A program made the position numbers and the translations under genes. DNA of 64,000 nt from Paracoccus wurundjeri (GTDB lineage: Bacteria > Pseudomonadota > Alphaproteobacteria > Rhodobacterales > Rhodobacteraceae): assembly GCF_030678915.1 (NCBI RefSeq), contig NZ_JAUUTZ010000018.1:1-64000 (forward strand), read 5' to 3'. Under the pieces are notes generated by a model that had not been told where the DNA came from, searched no databases, and saw only the letters and a program-made list of their open reading frames with translations. Of this stretch, positions 9,213 to 18,951 are shown in pieces. Numbering within the stretch: the first letter of the stretch is position 1; each line of letters opens with the position of its first letter.

Positions 9213-11120
9213 ATGAGTCTGCCGCCCGGTTTCCTTGATGAACTTCGGACCCGTGTCCCGATCAGTCGTGTGATCGGGCCGAAGGTGATCTGGGATCAAC
9301 GCAAGTCTAATCAGGCACGCGGAGACTGGTGGGCGCCATGTCCTTTTCATCAGGAAAAATCCGCCAGCTTCCACTGCGACGATCAGAAGGGCTTCTATTA
9401 CTGCTTTGGCTGCCAGGCCAAGGGCGATGCCCTGACCTTCCTGCGCGAGGCGGATGGTCTGGAATTCATCGAAGCGGTCAAGGTTCTGGCCGCCGAGGCC
9501 GGAATGGCGATGCCGGAACAGGATCCGGGCGAACGGCAGCGCAGCGACCGTCGCAGCAAATTGCTGGAGGTGACAGAGGCTGCCTGCCGTTGGTTCCGCC
9601 TGCAGCTTCAGACCGCAGCCGCCGCCGAGGCGCGTGATTATCTGGTGCGTCGGGGACTGGATCAGGCCGCTCAGGACCGGTTCGAGATCGGCTTTGCCCC
9701 CGACAGCCGCACCGCTCTGATCGCGGCATTGCGCGAAAAGGGCTTTGAAGAGAACGCCATCGTCGAGGCGGGAATCGGTGCAAAGCCCGATGATGGCGGC
9801 GCAAGTTATTCTCGTTTTCGTGGCAGGATCATCTTCCCGATCCGGGATGGGCGCGACCGCTGCATCGGCTTTGGCGGCAGGGCGATGGACCCGAATGCGA
9901 GGGCGAAATACCTCAACAGCCCCGAGAACCCGCTTTTTGACAAGGGCCGCAATCTTTACAATGTCGGTCCGGCCCGGGTGGCGGTCTCAAAGGGGCAGCC
10001 GCTGATCGTCGCCGAGGGCTATATGGATGTGATTGCGCTGGCGCAGGCCGGATTTGCAGGGGCCGTCGCGCCGCTTGGCACCGCAATCACCGAAGATCAG
10101 TTGCGGCTGATGTGGCGCGTCAGCCCGGAACCGGTTATCGCACTTGACGGTGATGCAGCCGGACAGCGCGCCGCGAACCGGCTGATCGATCTGGCCCTGC
10201 CGCTGACCGGTCCGGGGCAGGCATTACGTTTCGTCATGCTTCCGGCGGGGCAGGATCCGGATGATCTGATTAAATCCTCGGGATCCGGTGCCATGAAAAC
10301 ATTGCTGGATCAGGCCCGGCCTTTGGTTGACCTGCTATGGAATCGCGAAACCGATGGCCATCGTTTCGACAGTCCCGAACGCAAGGCCGCACTTGATCGC
10401 CGCCTGCAAGAGGCGATTGCCCGCATCCCCGATGAACTGACCCGTCAGCATTACAACGACGAAATCCGTCGCAAGCGCCGGGAACTCTTTGGCAGCGATT
10501 GGCAGCGCGGGAAATCCGGCAAACGGTTCAGGGATGGTCGCGCGTCGTCAGGGCGCCCGGGTGGCGCAATCCGTGCGGTTGCCCCGGTGATTCCCGATGA
10601 TGATCCGCGCGCCGCGGATTCGCTTCTGGAAGGGGCCTGCCTGCTGATCTGCGCCCTGCGGGCAGAGCTTCAACCGGTGATCGAACAGCGGCTGGAGCGG
10701 CTTTTGCCCCGGGATTCCGAACGTGCGGCGCTGCTTCATGATTTGCTGACGGGTGATGACAGCGATGCGGGGCGCCGTGCCCTTGAAACGCTGCGCGCCG
10801 ATTCCCATCTGGGCCTCACCCCCCATCTGATCGAAAGTCAGGATGCCGAGAATGCCTTGGCGATTCTGAACAACCTTTTCGACCGGCTGGAGGCTCAGCG
10901 TGCCGCAGGCGCCGAACTGGCCCGTGCCGAAGCCGAAATCCAGGGCGAGGCAGATGAGGGTCTGACATGGCGCATGCAGCAGATCACCCGCGCCCGGCAT
11001 CGCGCCGAGCGCCCCGAATTGGAGGATTCAAGCGATCTGGACGAAGATCGCGGCGCTTTATCGGCTCAGCTGGAGCAGTTCGTGAACGAGCAGATCTGGC
11101 GCAAACCGCCCCGCCGTTGA
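9213..11120 (+). CDS. dnaG: DNA primase
   Basis: DnaG makes the RNA primers for DNA replication with the DnaB helicase. The 635-residue product has the CHC2 zinc finger (C43, H46, C64, C67), the primase core, and a TOPRIM domain with [11 protein letters not shown] and ALDGDAAG around residues 265-320. The C-terminal helicase-interaction region is present. I chose ATG 9213 ([11 protein letters not shown]), which matches the family start; an in-frame ATG at 9177 would add 12 unlikely residues. Next comes rpoD, as in many alphaproteobacteria, a compact form of the macromolecular synthesis operon without rpsU. Confidence 0.96.
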   Translation: MSLPPGFLDELRTRVPISRVIGPKVIWDQRKSNQARGDWWAPCPFHQEKSASFHCDDQKGFYYCFGCQAKGDALTFLREADGLEFIEAVKVLAAEAGMAMPEQDPGERQRSDRRSKLLEVTEAACRWFRLQLQTAAAAEARDYLVRRGLDQAAQDRFEIGFAPDSRTALIAALREKGFEENAIVEAGIGAKPDDGGASYSRFRGRIIFPIRDGRDRCIGFGGRAMDPNARAKYLNSPENPLFDKGRNLYNVGPARVAVSKGQPLIVAEGYMDVIALAQAGFAGAVAPLGTAITEDQLRLMWRVSPEPVIALDGDAAGQRAANRLIDLALPLTGPGQALRFVMLPAGQDPDDLIKSSGSGAMKTLLDQARPLVDLLWNRETDGHRFDSPERKAALDRRLQEAIARIPDELTRQHYNDEIRRKRRELFGSDWQRGKSGKRFRDGRASSGRPGGAIRAVAPVIPDDDPRAADSLLEGACLLICALRAELQPVIEQRLERLLPRDSERAALLHDLLTGDDSDAGRRALETLRADSHLGLTPHLIESQDAENALAILNNLFDRLEAQRAAGAELARAEAEIQGEADEGLTWRMQQITRARHRAERPELEDSSDLDEDRGALSAQLEQFVNEQIWRKPPRR

Positions 11121-11221
11121 CCCGGACGCCGAATCAGTCGAATCGGTTTGGCGAATCATTGCCGGCCCCGCCTATGATTCGGGACGCAAGCGCGATAAAA
11201 GTAACCGATTCTTATCCCCGA

Positions 11222-11240
11222 TTCGCGGGCCTCCCGCGAA
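11222..11240 (+). promoter_or_regulatory. Perfect hairpin in the rpoD leader
   Basis: TTCGCGGG, a three-base loop and CCCGCGAA form an eight-pair hairpin ending 25 bases before the rpoD ATG. No T-run follows, so it is not a standard terminator for dnaG. It could be a leader structure, an mRNA processing point between dnaG and rpoD, or a protein site. Confidence 0.4.
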
Positions 11241-11265
11241 GGACCGCCCTGAAAAGGAACCATGG

Positions 11266-13248
11266 ATGGCCGCCAAGGACGAAGAAACAGACAAGGCAGA
11301 CAAGGACGATAACGCCCATTCGCTGGATATGAGTCAGGCGGCCGTCAAGAAGATGATCGCCGAAGCGCGCGAGCGTGGCTATATCACTTACGATCAACTG
11401 AACACGGTTCTTCCGCCCGAACAGGTCAGCAGCGAACAGATCGAAGACGTGATGTCGATGCTTTCGGAAATGGGCATCAATATCATCGAAGACGAGGAAT
11501 CGGCGGACGAGGCCGAAGGCGGCGCAATCGTCCCGGTAGGTTCGGGATCGCGGGAAGTGGCCGTCGCCCAGACCGAGACCGAGAAACTTGACCGCACCGA
11601 TGACCCCGTGCGCATGTATCTGCGCGAGATGGGATCGGTCGAACTGCTGTCGCGCGAGGGCGAGATCGCGATTGCAAAGCGCATCGAGGCTGGTCGTAAC
11701 ACGATGATCGCGGGCCTTTGCGAAAGTCCGTTGACCTTCAAGGCTATCACGATGTGGCGCGACGAGCTTCTCGAGGAAGAGATCCTTCTGCGCGACGTGA
11801 TTGACCTTGAAACCACTTTCGGCCAGTCGATGGACGATGAGGATGGCGAGGACGAAGTGGTTCTTGGCCAGGTCAACGGTGCGGCTTCCCCGCCGGAAAA
11901 AAAGCAGCAGGAAGAACTGGACGCTGACGGCAATCCCATCGTCGACGACGACGGGGACGATGATGATGATGGCGCCAACCTGTCGCTTGCCGCGATGGAA
12001 GCCAGTCTCAAGCCCAAGGTTCTGGAGACCCTGGAGGTGATCGCCCGTGATTACGAGCAATTGTCCGCCATGCAGGACCAGCGCATGTCCGCCACACTGA
12101 ACGAGGATGACAGTTTTTCGGCCGCGGCCGAAACCGGATATCAGAAATTACGCAGCGAGATTGTGACTCTGGTCAACTCGCTTCACCTGCATAACAACCG
12201 TATCGAGGCGCTGGTCGATCAGCTTTACGGTATCAACCGCCGCATCGTCGCCATTGACAGCAGCATGGTCAAACTGGCCGATGCCGCACGGATCAACCGG
12301 CGCGAGTTCATCGACGCCTATCGCGGCTCGGAATTGGATCCAACCTGGGTCGAACGGATGTTTCAGAATGCCGGCCGGGGCTGGCAGGCGCTGTTCGAGC
12401 GTTCGCAGGACAAGATCGAGAAGCTGCGTAACGATATGGCCGAGGTCGGGCAATATGTCGGCGTCGATATCCAGGAATTCCGCCGCATCGTCAGCCAGGT
12501 TCAACGCGGCGAGAAAGAGGCGCGGATCGCCAAGAAAGAGATGGTCGAGGCCAATCTGCGTCTGGTGATCTCGATCGCCAAGAAATACACCAATCGCGGG
12601 CTACAGTTTCTTGATCTTATTCAGGAAGGCAATATCGGCCTGATGAAGGCCGTCGATAAGTTCGAATACCGTCGCGGCTACAAGTTCTCGACCTATGCGA
12701 CCTGGTGGATTCGGCAGGCAATCACGCGCAGCATTGCCGATCAGGCCCGCACGATCCGTATCCCGGTTCATATGATCGAGACGATCAACAAGCTGGTGCG
12801 TACCGGCCGTCAGATGCTGCATGAAATCGGCCGCGAACCGACACCGGAAGAACTGGCCGAAAAGCTGCAGATGCCGCTGGAAAAGGTTCGCAAGGTGATG
12901 AAAATCGCCAAGGAACCGATCAGTCTTGAAACGCCTATCGGCGATGAGGAAGACAGCCAGCTTGGCGATTTCATCGAGGACAAGAACGCCGTTCTGCCAC
13001 TGGATTCCGCGATTCAGGAAAACCTGAAGGAAACCACGACGCGGGTGCTGGCCAGCCTGACTCCCCGCGAAGAGCGTGTTCTGCGGATGCGCTTCGGGAT
13101 CGGCATGAATACCGACCATACGCTTGAAGAAGTAGGGCAGCAGTTCAGCGTGACACGTGAACGGATCCGCCAGATCGAAGCCAAGGCGCTGCGCAAGCTG
13201 AAACATCCATCGCGCAGCCGTAAATTGCGGTCATTCCTCGACCAGTAA
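11266..13248 (+). CDS. rpoD: RNA polymerase primary sigma factor RpoD
   Basis: RpoD directs RNA polymerase to housekeeping promoters. The 660-residue protein has region 1.1, region 1.2 near residue 105 ([21 protein letters not shown], with the middle conserved), a long non-conserved region, region 2 at about 440-490 ([19 protein letters not shown] and the [13 protein letters not shown] strand-opening helix), region 3, and the region 4 helix-turn-helix at about 600-655 ([20 protein letters not shown]). The non-conserved region contains a very acidic insert at about 186-245 with a [10 protein letters not shown] run. Such inserts are common in alphaproteobacterial RpoD. The ATG at 11266 follows AAAAGGAA. 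A terminator is found 22 bases after the stop. Confidence 0.97.
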   Translation: MAAKDEETDKADKDDNAHSLDMSQAAVKKMIAEARERGYITYDQLNTVLPPEQVSSEQIEDVMSMLSEMGINIIEDEESADEAEGGAIVPVGSGSREVAVAQTETEKLDRTDDPVRMYLREMGSVELLSREGEIAIAKRIEAGRNTMIAGLCESPLTFKAITMWRDELLEEEILLRDVIDLETTFGQSMDDEDGEDEVVLGQVNGAASPPEKKQQEELDADGNPIVDDDGDDDDDGANLSLAAMEASLKPKVLETLEVIARDYEQLSAMQDQRMSATLNEDDSFSAAAETGYQKLRSEIVTLVNSLHLHNNRIEALVDQLYGINRRIVAIDSSMVKLADAARINRREFIDAYRGSELDPTWVERMFQNAGRGWQALFERSQDKIEKLRNDMAEVGQYVGVDIQEFRRIVSQVQRGEKEARIAKKEMVEANLRLVISIAKKYTNRGLQFLDLIQEGNIGLMKAVDKFEYRRGYKFSTYATWWIRQAITRSIADQARTIRIPVHMIETINKLVRTGRQMLHEIGREPTPEELAEKLQMPLEKVRKVMKIAKEPISLETPIGDEEDSQLGDFIEDKNAVLPLDSAIQENLKETTTRVLASLTPREERVLRMRFGIGMNTDHTLEEVGQQFSVTRERIRQIEAKALRKLKHPSRSRKLRSFLDQ

Positions 13249-13270
13249 CGACTCCTGTCGCGATGACATG

Positions 13271-13305
13271 ACGGCCGGGACTATGCTCCCGGTCGTTTCA
13301 ATTTT
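13271..13305 (+). terminator. Rho-independent terminator after rpoD
   Basis: ACGGCCGGGA, a six-base loop and TCCCGGTCGT, then TTCAATTTT. One G-T pair interrupts an otherwise full 10-pair stem. It closes the dnaG-rpoD unit. Confidence 0.75.
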
Positions 13306-13373
13306 ATGCAATCTTCGGGTTGCGTGACTGGCACAAAAAGTGAACACTGCCTGCGGTTTCACAAGCAGGAGGA

Positions 13374-14876
13374 ATGATGCCGCAAGTTCTGGATACCCAG
13401 ATTGGTCTTTGGTTCAGCGATCCGGGACGGCTGAAGTTATTGCTTGCGGTAACGCTTATCACCTTGTTTATGCTTGTGGTTCTTGCGTCTCGCTGGCGAC
13501 GCGAAGCGGCGGGGTTTCGGCAATCGGCACGACAGGACGGCGAACGCATTGCTGAACTGGAACGACTGCGATCGGAACTGAATGACCGATGCCACGGATT
13601 GGAACTGCGCAGCGGTCAGCAGGATGTCCGGTTGGCGGGGCAGGAATCCCGGCTGGCGGAATTATCCGAAGAGCGGGACGGCCTGACCGATGCCTTGCAT
13701 CAATCCCGGCAAGAGCTGTCCAATATCAGGACGGAACTGGCCGAAGCCCGGCTGATCGCCGACAAGGATCGTGAGTCTGCTGCACGGGAAATCAAGACCC
13801 TGCGCGAATTACGCGAGGAAATGACTGGACAATTCAAACTATTGGCAGCGGAAACCCTACGTGTTCAAGGGCGGGACATGCAGAAGGCGCAGACCGAACA
13901 ACTGAGTTCTGTCCTGACACCATTTCGCGATCAGGTGCATCGATTCCAAACAGAATTACAAAGCAGAAACAAAGTTCTGGATGAAGAAGGTGCAAGGCTG
14001 CGCGAACAGATCGCTTCACTGCATAAACGGTCCGAAGAAATCTCGCGCGAGGCGGTGAACCTGACCCGCGCCCTCAAGGGCGAAAAGCAGCGTCAGGGCG
14101 CCTGGGGCGAAATGATCCTTGAGCGTATCCTTGAAGAATCCGGGTTAGAGGCCCGTATCCATTACGAAATTCAGTCAAGCTGGCGCGATGATGATGGAAA
14201 GCTCTGGCGACCGGATGTCGTGGTCAGGATGCCGCGACAGAAGGTCATGGTGATCGATAGCAAGGTTTCGCTGAACGATTACGAACAGGCCGTGAATAAC
14301 GAGGATCCGGCCCAGGCGCAGGCTGCTCTTCGCCGCCATGTTGCGGCGATACGCACCCATATCGCGACTTTAGGCGAGAAGGGGTATCACCGGATGGATG
14401 ATCAGTCAGTGGATTACGTGCTGATGTTCATTCCGATAGAAGGCGCATTCTCTGAAGCATTGCGCAGCGATCCCGGACTGGCGGGCTATGCGATGGAACG
14501 CGGTGTGGGGCTGACCACGCCGACCACGCTCATGCTGACCCTGCGGACGGTGGAACATATCTGGGCCGTCGAACGGCGAGAAAGCAATGCAATGGAGATC
14601 GCCAGCCGCGCGGGGCAGCTTTACGACAAGGTTGCCGGCTTCGTGGAATCGATGGAAACGGTTGGAAAAGCGCTGGATCAGGCCGGTCGCGCCCATGGCC
14701 AAGCCCTGGATCGCCTGACGCGCGGCCCAGGAAATGTCATCCGGCAGGTCGAAATGCTACGTCAACTTGGTGCCCGCACCCAAAAGAGAATCGGTCTCGA
14801 TCATGATCGCGATGATACTGCGATGCTGGAGTCCCGTGATCCGGACGACGGCACGGATAACGGGGCAGGCGGATGA
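13374..14876 (+). CDS. rmuC: DNA recombination protein RmuC
   Basis: RmuC is a membrane-anchored, predicted nuclease-fold protein known to limit inversions between short inverted repeats in E. coli. The 500-residue product has an N-terminal membrane helix (about residues 20-38, LKLLLAVTLITLFMLVVLAS), a long coiled coil to about residue 175, and the RmuC domain at about 190-440 with KGEKQRQGAWGEMILERILE and VVRMPRQKVMVIDSKVSL. Two ATGs, 13374 and 13377, are tandem behind AGGAGGA; the second gives the better spacing. The TGA overlaps the ATG of the next gene by four bases. Confidence 0.92.
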   Translation: MMPQVLDTQIGLWFSDPGRLKLLLAVTLITLFMLVVLASRWRREAAGFRQSARQDGERIAELERLRSELNDRCHGLELRSGQQDVRLAGQESRLAELSEERDGLTDALHQSRQELSNIRTELAEARLIADKDRESAAREIKTLRELREEMTGQFKLLAAETLRVQGRDMQKAQTEQLSSVLTPFRDQVHRFQTELQSRNKVLDEEGARLREQIASLHKRSEEISREAVNLTRALKGEKQRQGAWGEMILERILEESGLEARIHYEIQSSWRDDDGKLWRPDVVVRMPRQKVMVIDSKVSLNDYEQAVNNEDPAQAQAALRRHVAAIRTHIATLGEKGYHRMDDQSVDYVLMFIPIEGAFSEALRSDPGLAGYAMERGVGLTTPTTLMLTLRTVEHIWAVERRESNAMEIASRAGQLYDKVAGFVESMETVGKALDQAGRAHGQALDRLTRGPGNVIRQVEMLRQLGARTQKRIGLDHDRDDTAMLESRDPDDGTDNGAGG

Positions 14877-15295
14877 ACAGGGTCTTTTCCATCAGGACGA
14901 ACGGTCCCGCCTGCCATGAATTCACGAATGAATTGCGATCATGGCTGGATGAGATGGCTGCCGGCGACGGCGTCCTGACTTTGATGACCCGGCACACGTC
15001 CTGCTCTTTGCTGATACAGGAAAACGCCGATCCGGATGTTCAGCGTGACCTGCTGGAATGGCTGAACAGGATTGTACCACCTGCCGATGATCCCTCAATG
15101 GGCTGGATCACGCATCGCTATGAAGGGCCGGATGACATGCCTGCCCATCTGAAAGCCGCGATCCTTCCGGTCAGTCTGCAAATCCCGGTCCGGAAAGGGC
15201 GGATGATGCTGGGGCAGTGGCAGGGGATATATCTGATTGAGCATCGCGATGCCCCGCATTCTCGTGAGATTGCGGTGATATTTCAGCCAAGCTGA
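14873..15295 (+). CDS. YjbQ/UPF0047 family protein
   Basis: A 140-residue single-domain protein of the YjbQ family. Some members show weak thiamine-phosphate synthase activity, and the family is often annotated so, but the physiological role is unsettled. Conserved motifs are visible: LMTRHTSCSLLIQENADPDV with the histidine and serine pair, a central HRYEGPDDMPAHLKA, and GRMMLGQWQGIYLIEHRD with the second histidine near residue 125. Its ATG overlaps the rmuC stop as ATGA, so it is translated together with rmuC. Nothing near it belongs to thiamine synthesis; thiD is 12 kb away. Confidence 0.85.
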   Translation: MNRVFSIRTNGPACHEFTNELRSWLDEMAAGDGVLTLMTRHTSCSLLIQENADPDVQRDLLEWLNRIVPPADDPSMGWITHRYEGPDDMPAHLKAAILPVSLQIPVRKGRMMLGQWQGIYLIEHRDAPHSREIAVIFQPS

Positions 15296-15385
15296 GTCCA
15301 TGGAGCATGTCACCGGCGACAAACGCAATTTAAATCCGGAACGCGGCATTCGTGTCACAGTTACGTGAATCTGTATCTTGTAGCC

Positions 15386-15394
15386 TGTGGATAA
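15386..15394 (-). promoter_or_regulatory. Perfect DnaA box in the nrdR upstream region
   Basis: The minus strand reads TTATCCACA, the strongest known DnaA box, 65 bases before the nrdR start codon. It lies in the only spacer (15296-15458) in front of nrdR, which holds no gene. One such match is expected by chance about every 130 kb per strand, so it is suggestive only. No cluster of boxes is present, so it is not an origin. Confidence 0.3.
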
Positions 15395-15458
15395 TGCTAC
15401 CCAATTCCTGTGGCCATCCCTATAGTGGATGTGAATCTGGGGTCGAGGGAACCATCAT

Positions 15459-15923
15459 ATGCGCTGTCCGTTTTGCGGAAATGTCGATACGCAGGTCAAG
15501 GATTCACGCCCGGCAGAGGATCATGTTGCAATCAGGCGCAGGCGGTTCTGCCCGGCCTGTAGCGGGCGATTCACGACCTATGAACGTGTGCAGCTTCGGG
15601 ATCTGGTCGTCGTCAAGACCAATGGCCGGCGCGAGGATTTCGATCGTGATAAGCTGGCGCGGTCGATCCGAATCGCAATGCAGAAACGCCCGGTCGAGCC
15701 GGAACGGGTCGAGCAAATGATCTCAGGCATCGTGCGGCGGCTGGAAAGCAGCGGTGAAACCGATATTCCATCGAAAATGATCGGAGAAATCGTCATGGAA
15801 GCCTTGTCGCGGATCGACAATGTTGCCTATGTCCGCTTCGCAAGCGTTTACAAGAATTTCCAGGATGCGGATGATTTCGATAAATTCGTATCGGAACTGC
15901 GCCCGGACGCCTTGAGCGAGTGA
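15459..15923 (+). CDS. nrdR: Transcriptional repressor NrdR
   Basis: NrdR senses ATP and dATP and represses ribonucleotide reductase genes. The 154-residue protein has the usual length. It has an N-terminal zinc ribbon with MRCPFC and [16 protein letters not shown], and an ATP-cone domain from about residue 49 with [20 protein letters not shown]. The C-terminal part, [19 protein letters not shown], is also typical. The ATG at 15459 follows GAGGGAA. Its TGA overlaps the GTG start of ribD, so nrdR and ribD are coupled, as in many alphaproteobacteria. A DnaA box is present upstream. Confidence 0.96.
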   Translation: MRCPFCGNVDTQVKDSRPAEDHVAIRRRRFCPACSGRFTTYERVQLRDLVVVKTNGRREDFDRDKLARSIRIAMQKRPVEPERVEQMISGIVRRLESSGETDIPSKMIGEIVMEALSRIDNVAYVRFASVYKNFQDADDFDKFVSELRPDALSE

Positions 15924-16927
15924 AACCGCAACCCGACGACGATCTGCATATGGCGCATGCCCTGCGTCTTGCAAAGCGCGGGCTTGGGAATGTCTGGCCC
16001 AATCCCGCTGTCGGCTGCATTCTTGTCAACGAGGGCAGGGTGGTCGGACGGGGCTGGACCCAACCCGGCGGGCGGCCCCATGCCGAGATCGTCGCGCTGT
16101 CGCAAGCTGGGAAACATGCATGGGGTGCGACAGCCTATGTAACGCTTGAACCCTGCGCCCATCATGGCCGGACGGCGCCTTGCGCCGATGCCTTGATCAA
16201 GGCGGGAATTACCCGTGTCGTAACGGCTCTGACCGATCCTGACCCGCGTGTTGCGGGGCGTGGTCATGCGATCCTTCGGGATGCCGGGATAGAGGTTACC
16301 GAATCCGTTCGGGCAACCGAGGCCCGAATGATGCAGGCAGGTTTCCTGCTTCGCATCACCGGCGGTCGACCCTTTCTGACGCTGAAACTTGCCACAAGTT
16401 TCGATGGGCGCATCGCGACCGCCAGCGGCGAAAGCCAGTGGATTACTGGCGAGGCGGCCCGTCGTCATGTGCATGGGCTGCGAATGAACCACGACGCGAT
16501 CATGGTTGGCGGGGCCACGGCGCGGGCTGACCGGCCATCACTGAATGTCCGGGGCATGGGTACGGTACAGCAGCCGGTGCGCATCATCGCATCGGCAACG
16601 GAAATTCCGGGTTTACCGCGTGAAGGACCGGATTTCGGGCCGTTATGGCATATTTCCGGCACCGCGGACGAGATGATGAAAGATATTGCCGCTCGTGGCA
16701 TAACCCGTGTTTTCTGCGAGGGCGGAGGGCGGTTGGCAGCAAGCCTGTTGCATGCTGGTCTCGTGGATCAGATCGTCGGTTACACCGCCGGTCTTGCCAT
16801 CGGTGCAGATGGTTTGCCAGCAATCGGAGCATTGGAGCTGATGCGGCTTGCCGATGGGCCGCGCTTTCAACTGGTGGAATCCCGCCGGATAGGAGGTGAT
16901 TTGTTTCATCGCTGGAGACGTGACTGA
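15920..16927 (+). CDS. ribD: Bifunctional pyrimidine deaminase/reductase RibD
   Basis: RibD performs the deamination and side-chain reduction steps of riboflavin synthesis. The 335-residue protein has an N-terminal cytidine-deaminase-type domain with the zinc ligands HAEIVAL and [16 protein letters not shown] (about residues 54-90), then a reductase domain with [20 protein letters not shown]. The start is a GTG at 15920 that overlaps the nrdR stop as GTGA; a later ATG at 15950 is possible but would clip the domain edge. The stop at 16927 faces kpsC, which ends nine bases on. The rest of the rib genes resume at 21745 after the capsule genes. Confidence 0.94.
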   Translation: MKPQPDDDLHMAHALRLAKRGLGNVWPNPAVGCILVNEGRVVGRGWTQPGGRPHAEIVALSQAGKHAWGATAYVTLEPCAHHGRTAPCADALIKAGITRVVTALTDPDPRVAGRGHAILRDAGIEVTESVRATEARMMQAGFLLRITGGRPFLTLKLATSFDGRIATASGESQWITGEAARRHVHGLRMNHDAIMVGGATARADRPSLNVRGMGTVQQPVRIIASATEIPGLPREGPDFGPLWHISGTADEMMKDIAARGITRVFCEGGGRLAASLLHAGLVDQIVGYTAGLAIGADGLPAIGALELMRLADGPRFQLVESRRIGGDLFHRWRRD

Positions 16928-16935
16928 GGTCGGGT

Positions 16936-18951
16936 TTACCGCCGCCATAGCCATGAATGTCCGGCCAATGCGCCCTGTATTTTGGCCAGAACCCGAAGAC
17001 CAGGGCCACCTTGGGCCGACTGCGACTCCAGCAGACGGTCGACAGCGACTTCAACCGGGCAGGGCAGACCGGAAACAGGATCATGATAGCGCGGATAGCC
17101 GATCAGGCAGGCATGGGCCAAAGTGGCAAGGCTTGGACGCCCCCGCCTGCGCAGCGGAACCGGCCCAAGATCGCGTGTCAGCCCCCATCCCGCATAAAAA
17201 GGTACGCCAAGAACCGTGACCGGAACCTCCCTGATCAAAGCCTCGAAGCCCAGTGTTGAGGTCATGGTCCAGACCTCATCGACCTGACCAAGCAAGGCCA
17301 CGGGGTCGCCGTTATAGGCGATATGGTCAGCAAGCTGCGACAGATCGGACTGGGCAATCGTGCCGGGACGAAGCCCGGCCTCGACATCCGGATGCGGCTT
17401 ATAGACCAGAAAGGCCCGAGGATTTTCCGCGCGCACCCGCTTTAGTAAGTCGAGATTGGATTTCTCCAGGCCAGAACCCAGCTGGATCGATGCATCATCC
17501 TCGACCTGGCCGGGAACAAGGATCACTTTTCGATTCTGTGGCCGCGGGAAAGAGGTCGCTGAACCGCTTAGGTTGTATTTAGACAGGCCGGCGGCACAAA
17601 TCTTGTCGATCAACGTGCGGGCGCGCTTTTCTTGCGTGACGGTCGCGCCTTGGTTGATCATCCGTTCCAAGCGGCTTTCACGGGTGGGATCGTAATAGAT
17701 TCCCAGATCATCCGCCACCAGCGACAATGCTGGAACAAGGGCGGCACCCAATCCGCGAGACCGCAAAAAACCATCCTCGACACGGATCGCCTGCGGCACC
17801 CGGTCGGCTTTTCCCGCCCAGGCAAGGGTTACTTGCGCATTGGGCTTGTCGGTAAAGCGCACCCCTTTGCCATTGTTGAAAGTGCGCGCGATGCCGCGCC
17901 GTTTCCACAGCCTCATGCCATAGGCAAGATGGCCGTCCCGGTCTTGCCGGAATGCCCGGGTTTCGGCTTCGAGCTGATCGACCGCACCGTTGAAATCCGT
18001 CTGCCTGTCACGGCACGGGTCGTACCAGATCGGGGCAAGCAGATGGCTGGCTGCGAACAGCGCCTCGCGCGTCGCGGGGGTTCTGCGGCCGGGCGGTAAA
18101 GGATTGCGGTCGTCGCTAAGCCCCCAGCCCGCATAGAAAGGCTGCCCGAATAATTTGGGACGATGCCCTGACAACAACGCCTCATAGCCGAGTTGCGAGC
18201 TGACCGCGTAAACCGCATCGGCATTCTCGACAAGTTTCCAGGGGGAAACCGGCGCATCGCAGAACTCTTCACCGGGACGCAGATCTTCCGCAGCCAGATG
18301 CCCGGGACGCAGGCCGGACGAGGTTTCGGGATGCGAGCGCAGCACGATCCGGGCACCGGGATTTTCATCCCGGGCCGTCTGAAGCATCTCAAGAAACTTT
18401 TCCCGTCCCGCACCCATCAGCGATGCGTCGCCACGTGTCTGATCGATCACAAGGACGTATCCGGGCGGCGGCGGAGATGCATCCGGGCGAAACGCGTTAT
18501 ATTTCGACAGATCCGCGTGCCGAAGGCGTTCAATCCCTTCCATCGCGGCATCGGCCAATTCGCCGGCCCTGGCCGAGGGAACCAGCTTTTCGATCAGCGA
18601 CGGCCGGGTCGGGTCAAAATGCAGGCCATGTGGATCGATCAACAGGCCGATCGCGCCGCGCCGTGCCAGATGATGCCGCGTGCGTCCCGGCAGGACCGAG
18701 CGCAGGAATGCATCCTCAACCGTGATGAGATGGGCTGTTCGTTTTGCGGCCATCTTGCGGCCGCGCCAGGCGGTCGGGCTCGCGCCCCAGATTCCGACAT
18801 ATTCGCCCGGTGACGGCAAGCCTGTCGATATTTGCCATCCTGCAAGCGCCAGTATTCGTTTAAGCCGTGGCTTGAACCAGAAACCGCCATTATAGACGAA
18901 AAGCCGCCGGGAACTTGCCCCAGCGGCCTGTTGTCCAGAAGCTGGCTGCAT
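16936..18951 (-). CDS. kpsC: Capsule polysaccharide beta-Kdo transferase, KpsC-like
   Basis: KpsC builds the poly-Kdo linker on which ABC-dependent capsules are assembled, on the cytoplasmic face of the inner membrane. The 671-residue product has the usual size and a clear internal duplication: HFDPTRPS and YYDPTRES, RSHPETSSGLRPG and KPHPDVEAGLRPG, and PFYAGWGLSDDR and PFYAGWGLTRDL occur once in each half. This matches the two glycosyltransferase modules of KpsC. Its ATG follows the stop of the upstream export gene with no gap. Together with kpsS it suggests a group 2-type surface polysaccharide; the transporter genes are not in this window. Confidence 0.9.
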   Translation of the reverse strand: MQPASGQQAAGASSRRLFVYNGGFWFKPRLKRILALAGWQISTGLPSPGEYVGIWGASPTAWRGRKMAAKRTAHLITVEDAFLRSVLPGRTRHHLARRGAIGLLIDPHGLHFDPTRPSLIEKLVPSARAGELADAAMEGIERLRHADLSKYNAFRPDASPPPPGYVLVIDQTRGDASLMGAGREKFLEMLQTARDENPGARIVLRSHPETSSGLRPGHLAAEDLRPGEEFCDAPVSPWKLVENADAVYAVSSQLGYEALLSGHRPKLFGQPFYAGWGLSDDRNPLPPGRRTPATREALFAASHLLAPIWYDPCRDRQTDFNGAVDQLEAETRAFRQDRDGHLAYGMRLWKRRGIARTFNNGKGVRFTDKPNAQVTLAWAGKADRVPQAIRVEDGFLRSRGLGAALVPALSLVADDLGIYYDPTRESRLERMINQGATVTQEKRARTLIDKICAAGLSKYNLSGSATSFPRPQNRKVILVPGQVEDDASIQLGSGLEKSNLDLLKRVRAENPRAFLVYKPHPDVEAGLRPGTIAQSDLSQLADHIAYNGDPVALLGQVDEVWTMTSTLGFEALIREVPVTVLGVPFYAGWGLTRDLGPVPLRRRGRPSLATLAHACLIGYPRYHDPVSGLPCPVEVAVDRLLESQSAQGGPGLRVLAKIQGALAGHSWLWRR

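Noticed and set aside
15296..15458. Replication origin near the DnaA box
   Set aside because: Only one perfect box is present and there is no AT-rich unwinding region or partner gene such as dnaA, hemE or parAB.
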